Positions 4,295-5,072 of a DNA stretch of 5,072 nt are shown piece by piece. A model generated the notes under the pieces. That model made no database searches, had not been told where the DNA came from, and was given only the letters and a program-made list of their open reading frames with translations. The position numbers and the translations under genes are program-made. The stretch is from NCBI GenBank assembly GCA_046596415.1, contig JBKJML010000087.1:1-5072 (forward strand). The letters run 5' to 3'. Each line of letters opens with the position of its first letter. The stretch's first letter is position 1. The DNA is from JBKJML01 sp046596415 (GTDB taxonomy: Bacteria > Actinomycetota > Thermoleophilia > Gaiellales > Gaiellaceae).

Positions 4295-5072
4295 AGGAGC
4301 CATTCTCCATCGCGTTGTACGCAGTCGCCGTCGCAGTGAATCTCGCCGCCGCGGCGCAGGTCGAGCACGAGGTCCCAATGGAGGTCGCTCCGGTTGCGCC
4401 CGCCGAGCTGCGGGAAGCCGTCGCCGAGCGCGAGATGGATCGTGCCTGCCATCTTCTCGTCGAAGAGCACGTTACGCAGCGGCCGGGAGATGCCGTCGTT
4501 GCAGCCGATCCCGAACTCGCCCAGCCGGCGTGCCCCGTCGTCGGTCGCGAGCGCCTGGCGGACGAGCTCCTCGCCGAGCGCGGCCGACGACTCGGTCACC
4601 TCGCCGCCCTGGAAGCGGAGGCGAACGTCCTGCACGAGCTCACTCACGTCACCGAAGGTGACCTCGCCTTCGAGCGACTCCTCGACCGGGCAGTAGAAAA
4701 CCTCACCGCCCGGCACGTTCAGATGGCCGTCGTCGATCGCACCATGGCGTCCGTCGAGGCTGAAGACGAGGTCGGTTCCGGGTGCGACCAGCCGCACCTC
4801 GGCGGCGCGGTCGAAGCACGCGAGCACCGGCTCCATCCGCCGCCGCTCGGCATCCCAGTCGCGCAGGCAGGCGTCGTAAAAGACGTCCTCGTACTCGGCG
4901 AGTGAGAGCCCGGCGTGCTCGGCGAACGAGGCACAGGGGAAGTCGCAGCGGACGTGAGGCATCGTTCCCGCTCGGCCGCGTGCGCGATAGGCGAGGCCGT
5001 GGATCCGCATCGCTCGGCGCGCTTCGGCCGTGTCGGGGTCGCGGCCGGCCTCGGGCGCGTGCACCCAGATCG
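4291..5072 (-). CDS. M29 family aminopeptidase-like protein, upstream paralogue, 5' end outside window
   Basis: The visible 259 residues stay open to the right edge (they begin IWVHAPEAGRD), so the start lies outside; comparison with the neighbouring paralogue suggests roughly 95 N-terminal residues are missing. A GTG at 5064 falls inside this conserved region and is not the true start. The last 77 residues align without gaps to the downstream copy with 47 identities (61%). The metal-ligand positions are kept: E123 (GGEVFYCP), E185 (LGEFGIG), H212 (IHLALG), H231 and D233 (HWD), in visible numbering. The position that is Tyr in the downstream copy, seven residues after the first His, is Phe here (F219, codon at 4414-4416). 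The region before it (residues 8-40) is Arg/Ala-rich and diverged. The gene ends in TGA overlapping the next GTG, so both are one transcription unit. It may be a reduced-activity partner subunit or a variant with other specificity. Confidence 0.9.
   Translation of the reverse strand, partial: IWVHAPEAGRDPDTAEARRAMRIHGLAYRARGRAGTMPHVRCDFPCASFAEHAGLSLAEYEDVFYDACLRDWDAERRRMEPVLACFDRAAEVRLVAPGTDLVFSLDGRHGAIDDGHLNVPGGEVFYCPVEESLEGEVTFGDVSELVQDVRLRFQGGEVTESSAALGEELVRQALATDDGARRLGEFGIGCNDGISRPLRNVLFDEKMAGTIHLALGDGFPQLGGRNRSDLHWDLVLDLRRGGEIHCDGDCVQRDGEWLL

Noticed and set aside
3901..4905. A 334-codon plus-strand open frame across both M29 genes
   Set aside because: It lies antisense to two well-supported genes, has low-complexity Arg/Ala/Pro content, and exists only because high-GC codons rarely give stops in the antisense frame.

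Overview
The window is about 70% G+C. Most starts lack a Shine-Dalgarno (SD) site and instead have a TAnnnT hexamer a few bases upstream. Together with the gene families present, this suggests a high-GC actinobacterium, possibly a Thermoleophilia-type soil lineage; the phylum is an inference. The window is densely coding: seven protein genes, no RNA genes, no mobile element and no CRISPR. The longest gene-free stretches are 1888-1979 and 2223-2336, and both hold regulatory-looking structure rather than missed genes.

Left part (minus strand, read right to left): a small secreted protein of unknown function (1474-1887), then moaA for the first step of molybdenum cofactor synthesis (432-1430), then the 5' part of a membrane protein of the PAP2 / inositolphosphotransferase type that runs off the left edge (1-406). 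The last gene has no stop inside the window and starts with GTG, so it is easily missed.

Middle (plus strand): a small CsbD-family stress protein with LEA-like 11-residue repeats (1980-2222), transcribed divergently from the secreted protein and followed by a strong hairpin terminator (2241-2282). An EamA/DMT-family transporter follows (2337-3212), with an inverted repeat next to its putative -10 box.

Right part (minus strand): two tandem, 4-nt-overlapping paralogues of the M29 metallo-aminopeptidase family. The upstream one (4291-5072) is cut by the right edge. The downstream one (3209-4294) is complete and overlaps the transporter tail to tail by 4 nt. Both keep the five metal-ligand positions, but the upstream copy has Phe where the downstream copy has the Tyr expected in the M29 active site.

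The genes do not form one pathway. This looks like an ordinary chromosomal housekeeping and stress region. The most interesting points are the diverged M29 pair, the CsbD/LEA-like repeat architecture and several inverted repeats at gene boundaries. I do not see convincing evidence of a wholly new system.
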